Below are positions 1 through 8,463 of a stretch of 64,000 nucleotides of DNA, piece after piece. Position 1 is the stretch's first letter. The number at the start of each line of letters is the position of its first letter. A model generated the notes under the pieces. That model made no database searches, was not told the DNA's origin, and worked only from the letters and a program-made list of their open reading frames with translations. Source of the stretch: Melioribacteraceae bacterium (GTDB lineage: Bacteria; Bacteroidota; Ignavibacteria; Ignavibacteriales; Melioribacteraceae). The translations under genes and the position numbers were made by a program. Where the stretch lies: positions 1,211,511 through 1,275,510 of the forward strand of contig CP129490.1 in NCBI GenBank assembly GCA_030584085.1. The letters run 5' to 3'.

Positions 1-436
1 TTTTATCAATTCCGGTATTATTTCCCACATCAAACTCACCCGATATTATTTTTGATTTTACTCCCCAATCCGCTGATTGAAGATTGTCATCAATTCCTTT
101 TAAGTTTATTATCTCGTATGATTTTTTATTAAGTGCGATTATCTTCCCTTCGGCATAATATCCGATGTTTCGTATTGAATTGATTTTTGATATTTCATCA
201 ACAAGAATATTTTTATCACCATCGAAGCTATCAATATTTGTAATTCGGATATGGGGATCAAACTCAACTAAAAGAGATGTAACTAATGATCCGAAGCCGT
301 TAAATACAGAGAGCATTATCACCAATGCCGCAACACCGATCATTACTCCCAAAGACGAAAGCAAAGTGATAATCGTAATGAAATTAATCTTGTGCTTCGA
401 TTTCAAATATCTTTTTGCTATAAAAAATTCGAACAT
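1..436 (-). CDS. LolC/LolE-like (FtsX-family) ABC transporter permease, 3' part missing
   Basis: The minus strand reads open from an ATG at 436 to the left edge of the window, giving the first 145 residues. It starts MFEFFIAKRYLKSKHKINF and continues with a hydrophobic helix (about residues 19-45, ITIITLLSSLGVMIGVAALV) and the motif MLSVFNGFG, which is the N-terminal layout of lipoprotein-releasing or MacB-type permeases. A periplasmic loop follows. The ATG overlaps the stop of the upstream permease by one base (TAATG), so the two are probably translationally coupled and may form a heterodimer with an ATPase outside the window. The assignment to the FtsX/MacB permease family is good; a specific role in lipoprotein release is inferred. 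Confidence 0.8.
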   Translation of the reverse strand, partial: MFEFFIAKRYLKSKHKINFITIITLLSSLGVMIGVAALVIMLSVFNGFGSLVTSLLVEFDPHIRITNIDSFDGDKNILVDEISKINSIRNIGYYAEGKIIALNKKSYEIINLKGIDDNLQSADWGVKSKIISGEFDVGNNTGIDK

Positions 437-1659
437 TAATTAAACCTAATTGACGAAACAATATTCATTTTTGACGCAATATAACTTGGTATTAATGACG
501 CAAGTACACTTAGAAAAATTCCTACTCCGGCTACCAATAAATAATTTCCTAGATCAATTGAAATTGGAACAGACGAAATAAAATAAATTGAACCGGGAAG
601 TGAGATGATATTAAACTGCATCTGAATATAACTTAACACAAATGCAATTATACAACCGATTGTAATTCCCAAAATTCCTAAAAATAGTCCTTGAATAAAA
701 AATATTTTTAAGATATGTTTTTTTGAAAATCCCATTGATTTCAATATACCGATTGAACTTGTTCTTTCTAGTACTATCATCAACATAGTTCCGACTATAT
801 TAAAAATTGCTACGACTATGATTAATCCTAATACAATTGGAATCGGCTCTTTTTGAAGATCAAGCCAAGTAAAAATGTTCTGATGTACTTGAAAGATTGT
901 TCTCACATAATATGGATAGCCGAGATTATCTTGCAGAGAAACAGCAATCGAATCAATATTAGAAACACTATTTAAGCGAATATTGTAACCAGAAATACTA
1001 TTCTGAGTTTCGAACATTTCTTTAGCAGTCTCGAAAGATATGTAAACATGTAAATCATCGTATTCAGCCATTCCGCTTTCAAAAATACCGGAAATTATAA
1101 ACTGCTCAATAGCGGGTGGATTTGCAATACTTGGCATCTCATCTTTTCGCAATGAAAAGAGTGTAATTTTGTCTCCGACTTTAACATTAATCTTATCGGA
1201 TAACTTTTTACCTATAAGAATTTTTTTGTTATCCGTACTCTTTAAATTAAATTCACCATGGACCAAATATCTGGCTACTTCATTCTCAAGTGATTCTTCA
1301 TTAACACCGAATATTGTAACACCTTCTGATAAAGTTCCTGATTTTATGATCCCAAGTTTTGAAACGAATTCAGAAATAGAATTGAAATCCTCTCCAACAT
1401 CTGCGATGATTTCATTTTTAATTACGTCTGAATCGGGGAGGTTCCTATTACCAAATGATGTGATTTTAATATGCGAATTAAAATTTACAATTTTCTGTGC
1501 AACGACTTCTTCAAAACCATTTAAGATTGTAAGGGCAATAATTAAAACTGCAGTTCCGATTGCAATACCACCAATAGAAATAACAGAAATAAGCGATAGA
1601 AATTTAGAGGATTGCTTATTGGAGATAAATCTCTTTGATATGTATAGTGATATAGACAT
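436..1659 (-). CDS. LolC/LolE-like (FtsX-family) ABC transporter permease
   Basis: This 407-residue inner-membrane protein has the classic four-helix permease plan. There is one N-terminal transmembrane segment (about 20-48, SLISVISIGGIAIGTAVLII) followed by the conserved LTILNGFEE motif. A periplasmic domain of about 220 residues follows, then three C-terminal helices (about 270-300, 315-345 and 370-400). LolC/E proteins take lipoproteins from the inner membrane for transfer to LolA, powered by LolD. The length is typical. It is followed at once by a second permease of the same family with a one-base overlap, so the pair is likely a LolCE-like heterodimer. MacB or FtsX-like export functions cannot be excluded without the ATPase gene. 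Confidence 0.85.
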   Translation of the reverse strand: MSISLYISKRFISNKQSSKFLSLISVISIGGIAIGTAVLIIALTILNGFEEVVAQKIVNFNSHIKITSFGNRNLPDSDVIKNEIIADVGEDFNSISEFVSKLGIIKSGTLSEGVTIFGVNEESLENEVARYLVHGEFNLKSTDNKKILIGKKLSDKINVKVGDKITLFSLRKDEMPSIANPPAIEQFIISGIFESGMAEYDDLHVYISFETAKEMFETQNSISGYNIRLNSVSNIDSIAVSLQDNLGYPYYVRTIFQVHQNIFTWLDLQKEPIPIVLGLIIVVAIFNIVGTMLMIVLERTSSIGILKSMGFSKKHILKIFFIQGLFLGILGITIGCIIAFVLSYIQMQFNIISLPGSIYFISSVPISIDLGNYLLVAGVGIFLSVLASLIPSYIASKMNIVSSIRFN

Positions 1660-1711
1660 TATTCCTTGGTTAATCGATCGTCATAATTTAATAAAAATAC
1701 GGGACATTAGA

Positions 1712-1740
1712 TTGACATTAGGCGGGTAAAAATATATTTT
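1712..1740 (+). promoter_or_regulatory. Candidate sigma70-type promoter for the tRNA cluster
   Basis: TTGACA at 1712-1717 is followed after exactly 17 bases by TATTTT at 1735-1740, about 110 bases before tRNA-Pro. The same TTGACA-N17-TATTTT layout occurs before nuoA. No transcription data are available. Confidence 0.5.
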
Positions 1741-1849
1741 ACTTAGCCATTTTTGAATTAATTCGCAAAAGGTAAAAAGTAGTAAAATTCATTCCTTTTG
1801 CGTTTTGTTTTTTGATATGTTGAGCAGAAGATTGAGTGATAAATTTATC

Positions 1850-1923
1850 GGGGCGTAGCGTAGTCCGGTTAGCGCGCCTGCTTTGGGAGCAGGAGGCCGC
1901 AGGTTCGAATCCTGCCGCCCCGA
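1850..1923 (+). tRNA. tRNA-Pro (anticodon TGG)
   Basis: A 74-base cloverleaf. The 7-bp acceptor stem is CGGGGCG with CGCCCCG, the anticodon loop is CTTTGGGAG with anticodon TGG, and the T arm contains GGTTCGAATCC. The discriminator is A and CCA is not encoded. It is the first of five tRNA genes on the same strand. Confidence 0.97.
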
Positions 1924-1949
1924 CAACGAATTTATTTCAAAGCTTATTT

Positions 1950-2023
1950 GCGCCAGTAGCTCAATCGGATAGAGCAACAGCCTTCTAAGCTGTAGGTTAG
2001 TGGTTCGAGTCCACTCTGGCGTA
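1950..2023 (+). tRNA. tRNA-Arg (anticodon TCT)
   Basis: The acceptor stem GCGCCAG pairs with CTGGCGT (one G-T wobble). The anticodon arm is ACAGC-CTTCTAA-GCTGT, giving TCT, and the T loop is GTTCGAGTC. CCA is not encoded. It lies 26 bases after tRNA-Pro, so the two are probably co-transcribed. Confidence 0.96.
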
Positions 2024-2079
2024 CTTAGGATATGTTAAATCCTAACAAATAAGTTTAGTATTTAGGATTTGATTTACAT

Positions 2080-2154
2080 GGTGGGCGTAGCTCAGTTGGT
2101 TAGAGCGTCTGGTTGTGGCCCAGAAGGTCGTGGGTTCAATTCCCATCGCTCACC
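2080..2154 (+). tRNA. tRNA-His (anticodon GTG)
   Basis: The acceptor stem GTGGGCG pairs with CGCTCAC. An extra G at 2080 faces the C discriminator at 2154, the usual G-1:C73 identity pair of tRNA-His. The anticodon loop TTGTGGC gives GTG. The T loop is GGTTCAATTCC. Confidence 0.96.
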
Positions 2155-2209
2155 CACAATGTATTAGTCACTTTTTCCTTTGTACTTTGAACTTTTTAAT
2201 TGTTATCCT

Positions 2210-2281
2210 GGCCCCATCGTCTAATGGTTAGGACCTCGCCCTTTCACGGCGGTAATAGGGGTTCGAATCCCCTTGGGGTCA
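2210..2281 (+). tRNA. tRNA-Glu (anticodon TTC), copy 1
   Basis: A 72-base tRNA with acceptor GGCCCCA/TGGGGTC, anticodon loop CTTTCAC (TTC) and T loop GGTTCGAATCC. It is identical base for base to the second copy 190 bases downstream and has its own terminator. Confidence 0.97.
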
Positions 2282-2289
2282 CACTTATT

Positions 2290-2318
2290 AAGAGCAGTGT
2301 AATGCTGCTCTTTTTTTT
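2290..2318 (+). terminator. Rho-independent terminator after tRNA-Glu copy 1
   Basis: AAGAGCAG and CTGCTCTT form an 8-bp stem around a 7-base loop, followed by a run of T. It separates the first tRNA-Glu from the second. Confidence 0.85.
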
Positions 2319-2399
2319 GTACTTTAATTTATTTTGAATTTAGTAAATGGATTCTGATACACATTTACTTTTTCCTTTGTACTTTTTACTTGTTGCTAT

Positions 2400-2471
2400 G
2401 GCCCCATCGTCTAATGGTTAGGACCTCGCCCTTTCACGGCGGTAATAGGGGTTCGAATCCCCTTGGGGTCA
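2400..2471 (+). tRNA. tRNA-Glu (anticodon TTC), copy 2
   Basis: Identical over all 72 bases to the copy at 2210-2281. The 5' flank also repeats CTTTTTCCTTTGTACTTT, seen before both copies, which points to a local tandem duplication of gene plus leader. Confidence 0.97.
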
Positions 2472-2477
2472 CAAACT

Positions 2478-2507
2478 AACCCTCTTTCTTGAGGGTTTTT
2501 CTTTTTT
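2478..2507 (+). terminator. Terminator after tRNA-Glu copy 2
   Basis: AACCCTC and GAGGGTT form a 7-bp stem around TTTCTT, followed by T-rich sequence. It closes the tRNA cluster. Confidence 0.8.
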
Positions 2508-2549
2508 AAATCTTATTCCTATTTTTTTGCACTTAAAAAATGGCTGAAT

Positions 2550-3356
2550 ATGAAAAATCATACGGACTACCCAATATCATTTGCAGGACACTCAGAATAC
2601 AAAACTGATAGGACAAAAATTAAAAGTAGTTTTTTAGGCAGAAGATTATTCTATCCAAGAATGATAAGAATCGTTGCCGAAAGTAATCTCTTCACAAAAA
2701 GGAATCTTTATAACAGATATAACTGGGTAGCTTCTTCACTCTATACAATTCGTGCGATGGAAAAAGCCGGACTTGATATTCATGTTGAAGGAATTGATAA
2801 CTTAAGTAAATTTGAAGGCCCGGCTGTTTTTGTCGGGAATCACATGAGTACTTTGGAAACACTTGCACTTCCAACTTTTATTCAACCAATTAAGTCGGTT
2901 GTATATGTAATAAAAGAAGAGTTAGCACGTTATCCATTGTTTGGGGCTGTAGCTGCAGCCAGGCATCCAATTTTAGTCGGAAGGGAAAATCCACGTGAAG
3001 ATTTACAAATTGTATTAAATGAAGGTTCTGCAAGATTACAAGATGATCGATCAGTCATAATTTTTCCGCAAAAAACACGCAGTGCTTTTTTTGATGCTAG
3101 TTCTTTCAACTCACTTGGTATAAAATTGGCAAAGAGAAATGATGTATATGTGGTTCCGCTCGCACTTTTAACCGATGCATGGGAAAACGGCAAAATAGTT
3201 AAAGAATTCGGCAAGCTTGATACATCAAAATCTGTTCACTTTGCATTTGGTGAACCATTTAAAGTTGAGACAAACGGGACAAAAGAAAACCAAACTGTAA
3301 TAGAATTTATTCAATCCAAATTAAAAGAATGGGGAAGACCTGAATATGTAATGTAA
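2550..3356 (+). CDS. PlsC-like 1-acylglycerol-3-phosphate acyltransferase family protein (variant motifs)
   Basis: A 268-residue lysophospholipid acyltransferase-like protein, expected to transfer an acyl chain at the inner face of the membrane. The catalytic block reads VGNHMSTLET: His98 is present, but the usual HX4D acid is Glu103. The second hallmark block, normally FPEGTR, reads FPQKTRS (172-178), so the Glu-Gly pair is replaced by Gln-Lys. The remaining length and block spacing fit the PlsC family. The start is the ATG at 2550; an ATG at 2540 is in another frame, and no clear Shine-Dalgarno sequence is visible. Because two signature positions are changed, either the substrate differs or the fold is used in another acyl transfer. 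It stands alone between the tRNA cluster and the TonB receptor. Confidence 0.75.
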   Translation: MKNHTDYPISFAGHSEYKTDRTKIKSSFLGRRLFYPRMIRIVAESNLFTKRNLYNRYNWVASSLYTIRAMEKAGLDIHVEGIDNLSKFEGPAVFVGNHMSTLETLALPTFIQPIKSVVYVIKEELARYPLFGAVAAARHPILVGRENPREDLQIVLNEGSARLQDDRSVIIFPQKTRSAFFDASSFNSLGIKLAKRNDVYVVPLALLTDAWENGKIVKEFGKLDTSKSVHFAFGEPFKVETNGTKENQTVIEFIQSKLKEWGRPEYVM

Positions 3357-3470
3357 CAATTCCCATTTTTCTCACTCCTTCCACATAAAATTGTCTAATG
3401 GCTGAATTGTCGCATTGTTTTTATCTATATAGCAATCAGACTATGTAACACTTCAACCATTCTCCTTTTC

Positions 3471-3509
3471 TTAACAATTCCTTAACACTCCGTTAATCAC
3501 CAGTTAACA
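3471..3509 (+). promoter_or_regulatory. Pho-box-like array of four 11-bp direct repeats
   Basis: TTAACA at 3471, TTAACA at 3482, TTAATC at 3493 and TTAACA at 3504 begin exactly 11 bases apart, on one face of the helix. PhoB/PhoP-type regulators bind such 11-bp direct repeats (TTAACA-like in Bacillus, TTAACC-like in cyanobacteria). The last repeat lies 17 bases before TATCGT (3527-3532), so it could replace the -35 box of a promoter for the TonB receptor gene at 3566. Phosphate control is inferred. Confidence 0.6.
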
Positions 3510-3565
3510 TTCGATCCTTAGGTTCGTATCGTAAGTTTTAAACCACAATAAAGAGAGAGAAAAAA

Positions 3566-6481
3566 ATGTATTACCAAACCAAACTAAAATTTGGCGGAGC
3601 TGTATTGCGTACTCTAATTAACCTATTGATCTTAATTTCTATATCTACTGCTGCATTTGCTCAGTCAGGGAAAATCTCCGGGAAAATAGTTGATGCAGAA
3701 AGCGGCGATGCAGTTATTGGATGTAATGTTATTGTAGAAGGTACATCTATTGGGGCAGCCGCCGACATAGATGGTATTTATACTATTCCGAATGTGCCGG
3801 TAGGAAATTATAATCTTGTTTTTACTTCGGTCGGATATTCAAAAAAGACCGTAACAAATGTAGAAGTGAAAGCAAGCCAACTAACGGTTATCGACATAGT
3901 ATTGCCGATTGAAAGTTTTGAAACCGACGAAGTAATAATTACAGCAGAAGCTGCGAAGAATACTGAAGCTGGTTTGTTGGTCAATAGACAAAAATCAAAT
4001 GTAGTTAGTGATGCAATCAGTTCAGAACAGTTCAGTCGTTCAGGTGCAAGTAGTGCGGCTGACGCTGTTAAGCAAGTTGTTGGTGCTTCGATCGTTGACG
4101 GAAAATATGTTTTTGTGAGAGGCTTAGGTGATCGTTATAGTTCTACTCAATTAAACGGTGCCGAACTTCCAAGTTCAGACCCAAATAGAAAAGCATTCCA
4201 AATGGATTTACTGCCGACCAATCTGTTAGATAATATTGTTACAATAAAAACATTTACTCCCGACAAACCCGGAAACTTCAGCGGTGGAATTGTCGATATA
4301 GGTACTAAAAATTTCCCAAAGCAATTCACACTCAAGGTTTCGACTTCATCTTCATATAATTCATACGCTACTTTTAATGACAACAATATAGATTACACGG
4401 GTGTTAAAGGTAATTTTTTTGGATTTGATGACGGAACCCGCAATCTTCCAAGTTTCTTAAGCGACCCAAATTTAGTTTTACCCGTTGTGCAACAGGCAAG
4501 ATTTGATGGTGAGTTGGCAGCAAAACTCGATAATGCGAGCAGAGCATTTAATAATGTTATGGATTTCTCTAGAGGAACTGTTCCGCTTAGTAATAACTTT
4601 GCTATTTCTGTCGGTGAAGAGATTGCAACCGGGATTGAGTCTTCATTCGGTTATTTAGGTAGTGTAACATATTCACGTGATCATAGTTTTTATGATGACG
4701 GTTCAATCGGACGATACATATTAACCGGTCAAGGTGAGAATCAACTAACACCAAACTTATTACTTGATGATACTCGATCAACAGCAGAATCAAATTTAGG
4801 TGGCTTGGCAAATCTTTCCTATAAATTTTCAAATTATCATCAAATACATACAAACTTGTTTTATACCAAAAGTGGTACTTCCGAAACACGTTTTATGGAA
4901 GGTGGATGGCCGCAAGAATTTGGCTCGGGCGCTGATGCTCCAATATATTTCAATAGAGTTCTTTCATATACTGAAAGAGATATTCGTTCGTTGCAATTCA
5001 GTGGTGAGCACTTTTTCGAATCTATTTTAGGACTAGGATTCGATTGGAACGTTTCACTATCAAAAACCACTCAAGATGAACCTGATAGAAGACTTATAAC
5101 ATCAGCCGAACAAAAAATTAATGATCAAGTAAATCATATTATAACCGGTTCCGGTTTTGACAGCCCTTCAAGGTATTTTAGAAACTTAGAAGATAACAGC
5201 AATACATATAGTTTTAACATCAAACTTCCGTTCAAACAATGGGATGGTAAGAAAGCGGAATTTAAAGTTGGTGCATTCTATCAAGAAACCGATCGCAGTT
5301 TTAACGAAAGAATTTTTACATATAATATCGACAATAGATTGTTTAATAAACTCGATGGAAACATTACCGAAATATTCTCACCTCAATATATGGGTATTAC
5401 TTCAATTGATACAATGAGCAACGGAAATCTTAGATATAATTTTGGGAATACTATTTCCGACAACACTCGTTTAAGAAACCAATACAACGGTGATCAAAAA
5501 GTTACAGCTATTTACGGAATGATTGACATCCCGATTTTTGCTTCTCTTAATTTAGTTACGGGTGTGCGATATGAGACAACAGAACTCTCTCTACTTAGTG
5601 CAGACCCGACTATTAATGAAGGCAGGATTGATGAAGCTGATTTACTACCATCTCTTAATATAATTTATCGGCTAAACGATGAAATGAATTTTAGAGCAGC
5701 ATATACTAAAACTTTAGCGCGACCAACATTTAGAGAGATAGCTCCATTTTCCACTAAAGAATTTGTTAATGACGTTGAACTACAAGGTAACCCGAATCTA
5801 AAAAGAAATTTAATCACAAATTATGACATTAGATGGGAATGGTTCATAAATCCCGGTGAAATATTTGCTATTAGTGGGTTCTACAAAGAAATGGAAAATC
5901 CGATAGAATTAGCATTTGCTGAAGGCTCGAACAGATCAAATCCAATTATAAATTACGTGAACGTTCCGAAGTCAACATTATTAGGTGCAGAATTTGAAGC
6001 AAGAGTTGGTTTAAGATACATATCTGATTTATTCTCAAACTTTTTCTTCAGTGGTAATCTGTCATTAGTTGAATCTACAGTTGATATTGCAGGGGCTGAG
6101 CTTCAACAAAGACTTGGGATTGACTCAACTGCAAGCCGAGAACGTCAATTACAAGGACAGTCACCATTCATTCTTAATCTAGGTATTAATTATATCAATT
6201 ACGATTTTGGTACATCCGTATCGCTCGATTACAATGTTTTCGGAGAAAGACTTTCCAAAGTATCGGCAAATATTACTCCTGATGTTTTCGAACAACCTGT
6301 ATCAAGACTTAACCTCAACATATCACAAAAAATTATTGACAACTTCACTTTAAAATTTGCTGTTAAGAATATACTTAACTCCAGCTATAAAGAAGTTTAC
6401 AAATACAACGGTCAAGAATACATATATCGTGAATACACAAATGGAATTAATTATTCAGTAGGTATTAGTTATGAACTATAA
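3566..6481 (+). CDS. TonB-dependent outer-membrane receptor with N-terminal carboxypeptidase-regulatory-like domain
   Basis: A 971-residue outer-membrane beta-barrel receptor. A signal peptide (about 1-33, ending STAAFAQ) is followed by a CarboxypepD_reg-like domain (about 36-115, KISGKIVDAESGDAVIG). The plug comes next (about 140-260, with QVVGASIVDGKYVFVRGLGD), then a long barrel with many alternating strands and an aromatic C-terminus (GINYSVGISYEL). Such receptors import large ligands using TonB energy; the ligand cannot be read from the sequence. The start follows AGAGAGAG. A secreted protein gene begins 32 bases downstream and is probably co-transcribed. The upstream 11-bp repeat array suggests control by a PhoB-type regulator, so a role in phosphorus acquisition is an attractive inference. 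Confidence 0.9.
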   Translation: MYYQTKLKFGGAVLRTLINLLILISISTAAFAQSGKISGKIVDAESGDAVIGCNVIVEGTSIGAAADIDGIYTIPNVPVGNYNLVFTSVGYSKKTVTNVEVKASQLTVIDIVLPIESFETDEVIITAEAAKNTEAGLLVNRQKSNVVSDAISSEQFSRSGASSAADAVKQVVGASIVDGKYVFVRGLGDRYSSTQLNGAELPSSDPNRKAFQMDLLPTNLLDNIVTIKTFTPDKPGNFSGGIVDIGTKNFPKQFTLKVSTSSSYNSYATFNDNNIDYTGVKGNFFGFDDGTRNLPSFLSDPNLVLPVVQQARFDGELAAKLDNASRAFNNVMDFSRGTVPLSNNFAISVGEEIATGIESSFGYLGSVTYSRDHSFYDDGSIGRYILTGQGENQLTPNLLLDDTRSTAESNLGGLANLSYKFSNYHQIHTNLFYTKSGTSETRFMEGGWPQEFGSGADAPIYFNRVLSYTERDIRSLQFSGEHFFESILGLGFDWNVSLSKTTQDEPDRRLITSAEQKINDQVNHIITGSGFDSPSRYFRNLEDNSNTYSFNIKLPFKQWDGKKAEFKVGAFYQETDRSFNERIFTYNIDNRLFNKLDGNITEIFSPQYMGITSIDTMSNGNLRYNFGNTISDNTRLRNQYNGDQKVTAIYGMIDIPIFASLNLVTGVRYETTELSLLSADPTINEGRIDEADLLPSLNIIYRLNDEMNFRAAYTKTLARPTFREIAPFSTKEFVNDVELQGNPNLKRNLITNYDIRWEWFINPGEIFAISGFYKEMENPIELAFAEGSNRSNPIINYVNVPKSTLLGAEFEARVGLRYISDLFSNFFFSGNLSLVESTVDIAGAELQQRLGIDSTASRERQLQGQSPFILNLGINYINYDFGTSVSLDYNVFGERLSKVSANITPDVFEQPVSRLNLNISQKIIDNFTLKFAVKNILNSSYKEVYKYNGQEYIYREYTNGINYSVGISYEL

Positions 6482-6513
6482 ATTATTTTATCAAAAATCA
6501 TAAAGGAGAAGTA

Positions 6514-8151
6514 ATGCTTAAAAAACTTTCCATCTTTATAATGTTGCTTTTTGCCACTAGATCATTTGCTCAAGTAGTAGTATCGAATGATATAGTAGGT
6601 AATGTAACCTGGACATCGAATAATGAATATATATTAGACGGATTAATATTTGTAGATTCATTATCTACATTAACAATTGAAGCCGGGACTGTAATAAAAG
6701 GAAGATTACAATCAAACATAACAACCGGCGATGGAGCCAGTGCATTGGTTGTAAGACGCGGCGCTCAAATATTTGCAGAAGGTACACCTGAAAGTCCGAT
6801 CATATTCACAAGTGAATTGGATGACGTAACAGTACCTGATGATTTACTACTTACAGATAGAGGATTGTGGGGAGGATTGATAGTATTAGGTGAAGCAACA
6901 ACAAACCAACCAACAACCCAAAATCAAATAGAAGGAATTCCGGGAGAATTTAACGCAAGATACGGTGGAAATGATGATAGCGATAACTCTGGAGTATTAA
7001 GATATGTATCAATCCGTCACGGAGGATTTTCAATCAGTGGAGTTCCCGGGGATGAAATAAACGGATTAACGATGGGCGCAGTAGGAAGCGGCACAACGAT
7101 AGAATATATAGAAGTAATAGCAAACTTTGATGACGGCTATGAATGGTTTGGCGGAACAGTAAATACAAGATACTTAGCGGCAATCATGTGCGGGGATGAT
7201 GCATTTGATTATGATCAAGGCTGGAGAGGCAAGAACCAGTTTTGGTTTGCACTTCAAGGTGAAGATGAAGCCGGAAGAGGAGGAGAACACGACGGTGGGG
7301 ATGACTGTGAAACATGTGAGCCATATGCAATCCCGATGATATCAAATGCAACATACATTGGTTCTGGTGCAAGTTCAGTTGGAGTAGGTGGAGATGGAAA
7401 CGATAGAGCAATTTATTTTAGAGATAATGCAGGTGGAAAATATTACAATAGTATATTCACCGATTATGTTGGCGTAGGTTTGAAGATAGAAGATATAGAT
7501 GGACAAGACAGTAGAACACAGATGGAAAACGATAATTTAGTATTATCAAATAATATTTGGTTTGGTTTTGGAGCAGGTAATGATTTATTAACTATTGCAT
7601 CGGGAGATCAATGGGCGGCAGATCATTTAGCTGCAAACGGAAATCAAATAGTTGATCCACAATTAAGAGGAATAAGCAGAACAACTGATCGAGGATTAGA
7701 TCCTAGACCACAATTAAATTCAACTCCAGTCGAATTAGAAGATCAATTTTTCACAAATGTGAATTATCACGGTGCATTTGATCCTGATAATGGTTTGTGG
7801 ACTGAGGGATGGACAGCAGCATCTTCCTATGGAATCACTACAACAACAGTTGTTGGGGTAGAAACCGAATACGAAAGTTCAATCCCAAACAATTTTGAAC
7901 TATCACAAAACTATCCGAATCCATTTAACCCAACGACTAAAATTCAGTTTTCTTTACCACAAGCTGATAATATAAAGTTAAGAGTTTACAACGTGCTGGG
8001 TCAGCAAGTTGCTGAATTGATTAATGACTTCAAGGCTGCAGGAACTTATACGGTTGACTGGAATGCTGAGAATTTATCATCCGGTATGTATATATATAGA
8101 CTAGAAGCCGGTGCAAATATCATTACAAAGAAAATGACTTTATTAAAATAA
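6514..8151 (+). CDS. Secreted protein with type A T9SS sorting domain, beta-helix-like
   Basis: A 545-residue exported protein of unknown function. The signal peptide is MLKKLSIFIMLLFATRSFAQ. The body opens with repeated short beta motifs (LDGLIFVDSLSTLTIEAGTV) and includes LRYVSIRHGG and TIEYIEVIANFDDGYEWFGG, the look of a right-handed parallel beta-helix. Residues from about 460 form the type A sorting domain (NFELSQNYPNPFNPTTKIQF, ending KKMTLLK), which directs export by the type IX system and cleavage or anchoring at the cell surface. It begins 32 bases after the TonB receptor with the leader AAAGGAGAAGTA, so the two likely act together as a surface binding and uptake pair. No catalytic motif is recognisable. 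Confidence 0.8.
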   Translation: MLKKLSIFIMLLFATRSFAQVVVSNDIVGNVTWTSNNEYILDGLIFVDSLSTLTIEAGTVIKGRLQSNITTGDGASALVVRRGAQIFAEGTPESPIIFTSELDDVTVPDDLLLTDRGLWGGLIVLGEATTNQPTTQNQIEGIPGEFNARYGGNDDSDNSGVLRYVSIRHGGFSISGVPGDEINGLTMGAVGSGTTIEYIEVIANFDDGYEWFGGTVNTRYLAAIMCGDDAFDYDQGWRGKNQFWFALQGEDEAGRGGEHDGGDDCETCEPYAIPMISNATYIGSGASSVGVGGDGNDRAIYFRDNAGGKYYNSIFTDYVGVGLKIEDIDGQDSRTQMENDNLVLSNNIWFGFGAGNDLLTIASGDQWAADHLAANGNQIVDPQLRGISRTTDRGLDPRPQLNSTPVELEDQFFTNVNYHGAFDPDNGLWTEGWTAASSYGITTTTVVGVETEYESSIPNNFELSQNYPNPFNPTTKIQFSLPQADNIKLRVYNVLGQQVAELINDFKAAGTYTVDWNAENLSSGMYIYRLEAGANIITKKMTLLK

Positions 8152-8463
8152 GCTTAACAAACTATCACGATGGTACTCTAGCTGCCATTGTGGTGTACAA
8201 AAATCTCTCTCCTTCCTGTATTGTGGTTGATGGGGCACTTTAGGGTGTTCCTTTTTATTTGTACTAATTTGAATATAAAGAAATAATTTCCACCTGATTA
8301 TCTGAATACATGAAGTAAGATGTAATATAAATCACACTAAGTTGTTATGGGGAAAAAAATTATAATTTTTCTTGTTTTATTTAACCTTTAGTTATATATT
8401 AATTCCAATTTGTAAAAGATTTTTAAACTTTGCTGATTATTAATCACTTGTTTTTATAAATTA
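8152..8463. other. 312-base intergenic region, mostly featureless
   Basis: AT-rich spacer. The only symmetry is a 16-base palindrome of A and T at 8355-8370, which is likely chance at this composition. I see no RNA gene and no convincing terminator. Confidence 0.4.

Noticed and set aside
1169-1729. A 186-residue plus-strand frame over the permease gene
   Set aside because: It lies fully antisense to a recognisable FtsX-family permease and has no domain of its own.
1789-1977. A 62-residue minus-strand reading frame with the string GRQDSNLRPPAPKAG
   Set aside because: It is the antisense of tRNA-Pro; this is a well-known false protein seen over tRNA genes.
8355-8370. A 16-base palindrome of only A and T
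   Set aside because: Expected by chance in AT-rich spacer and not followed by a convincing T tract for a terminator.
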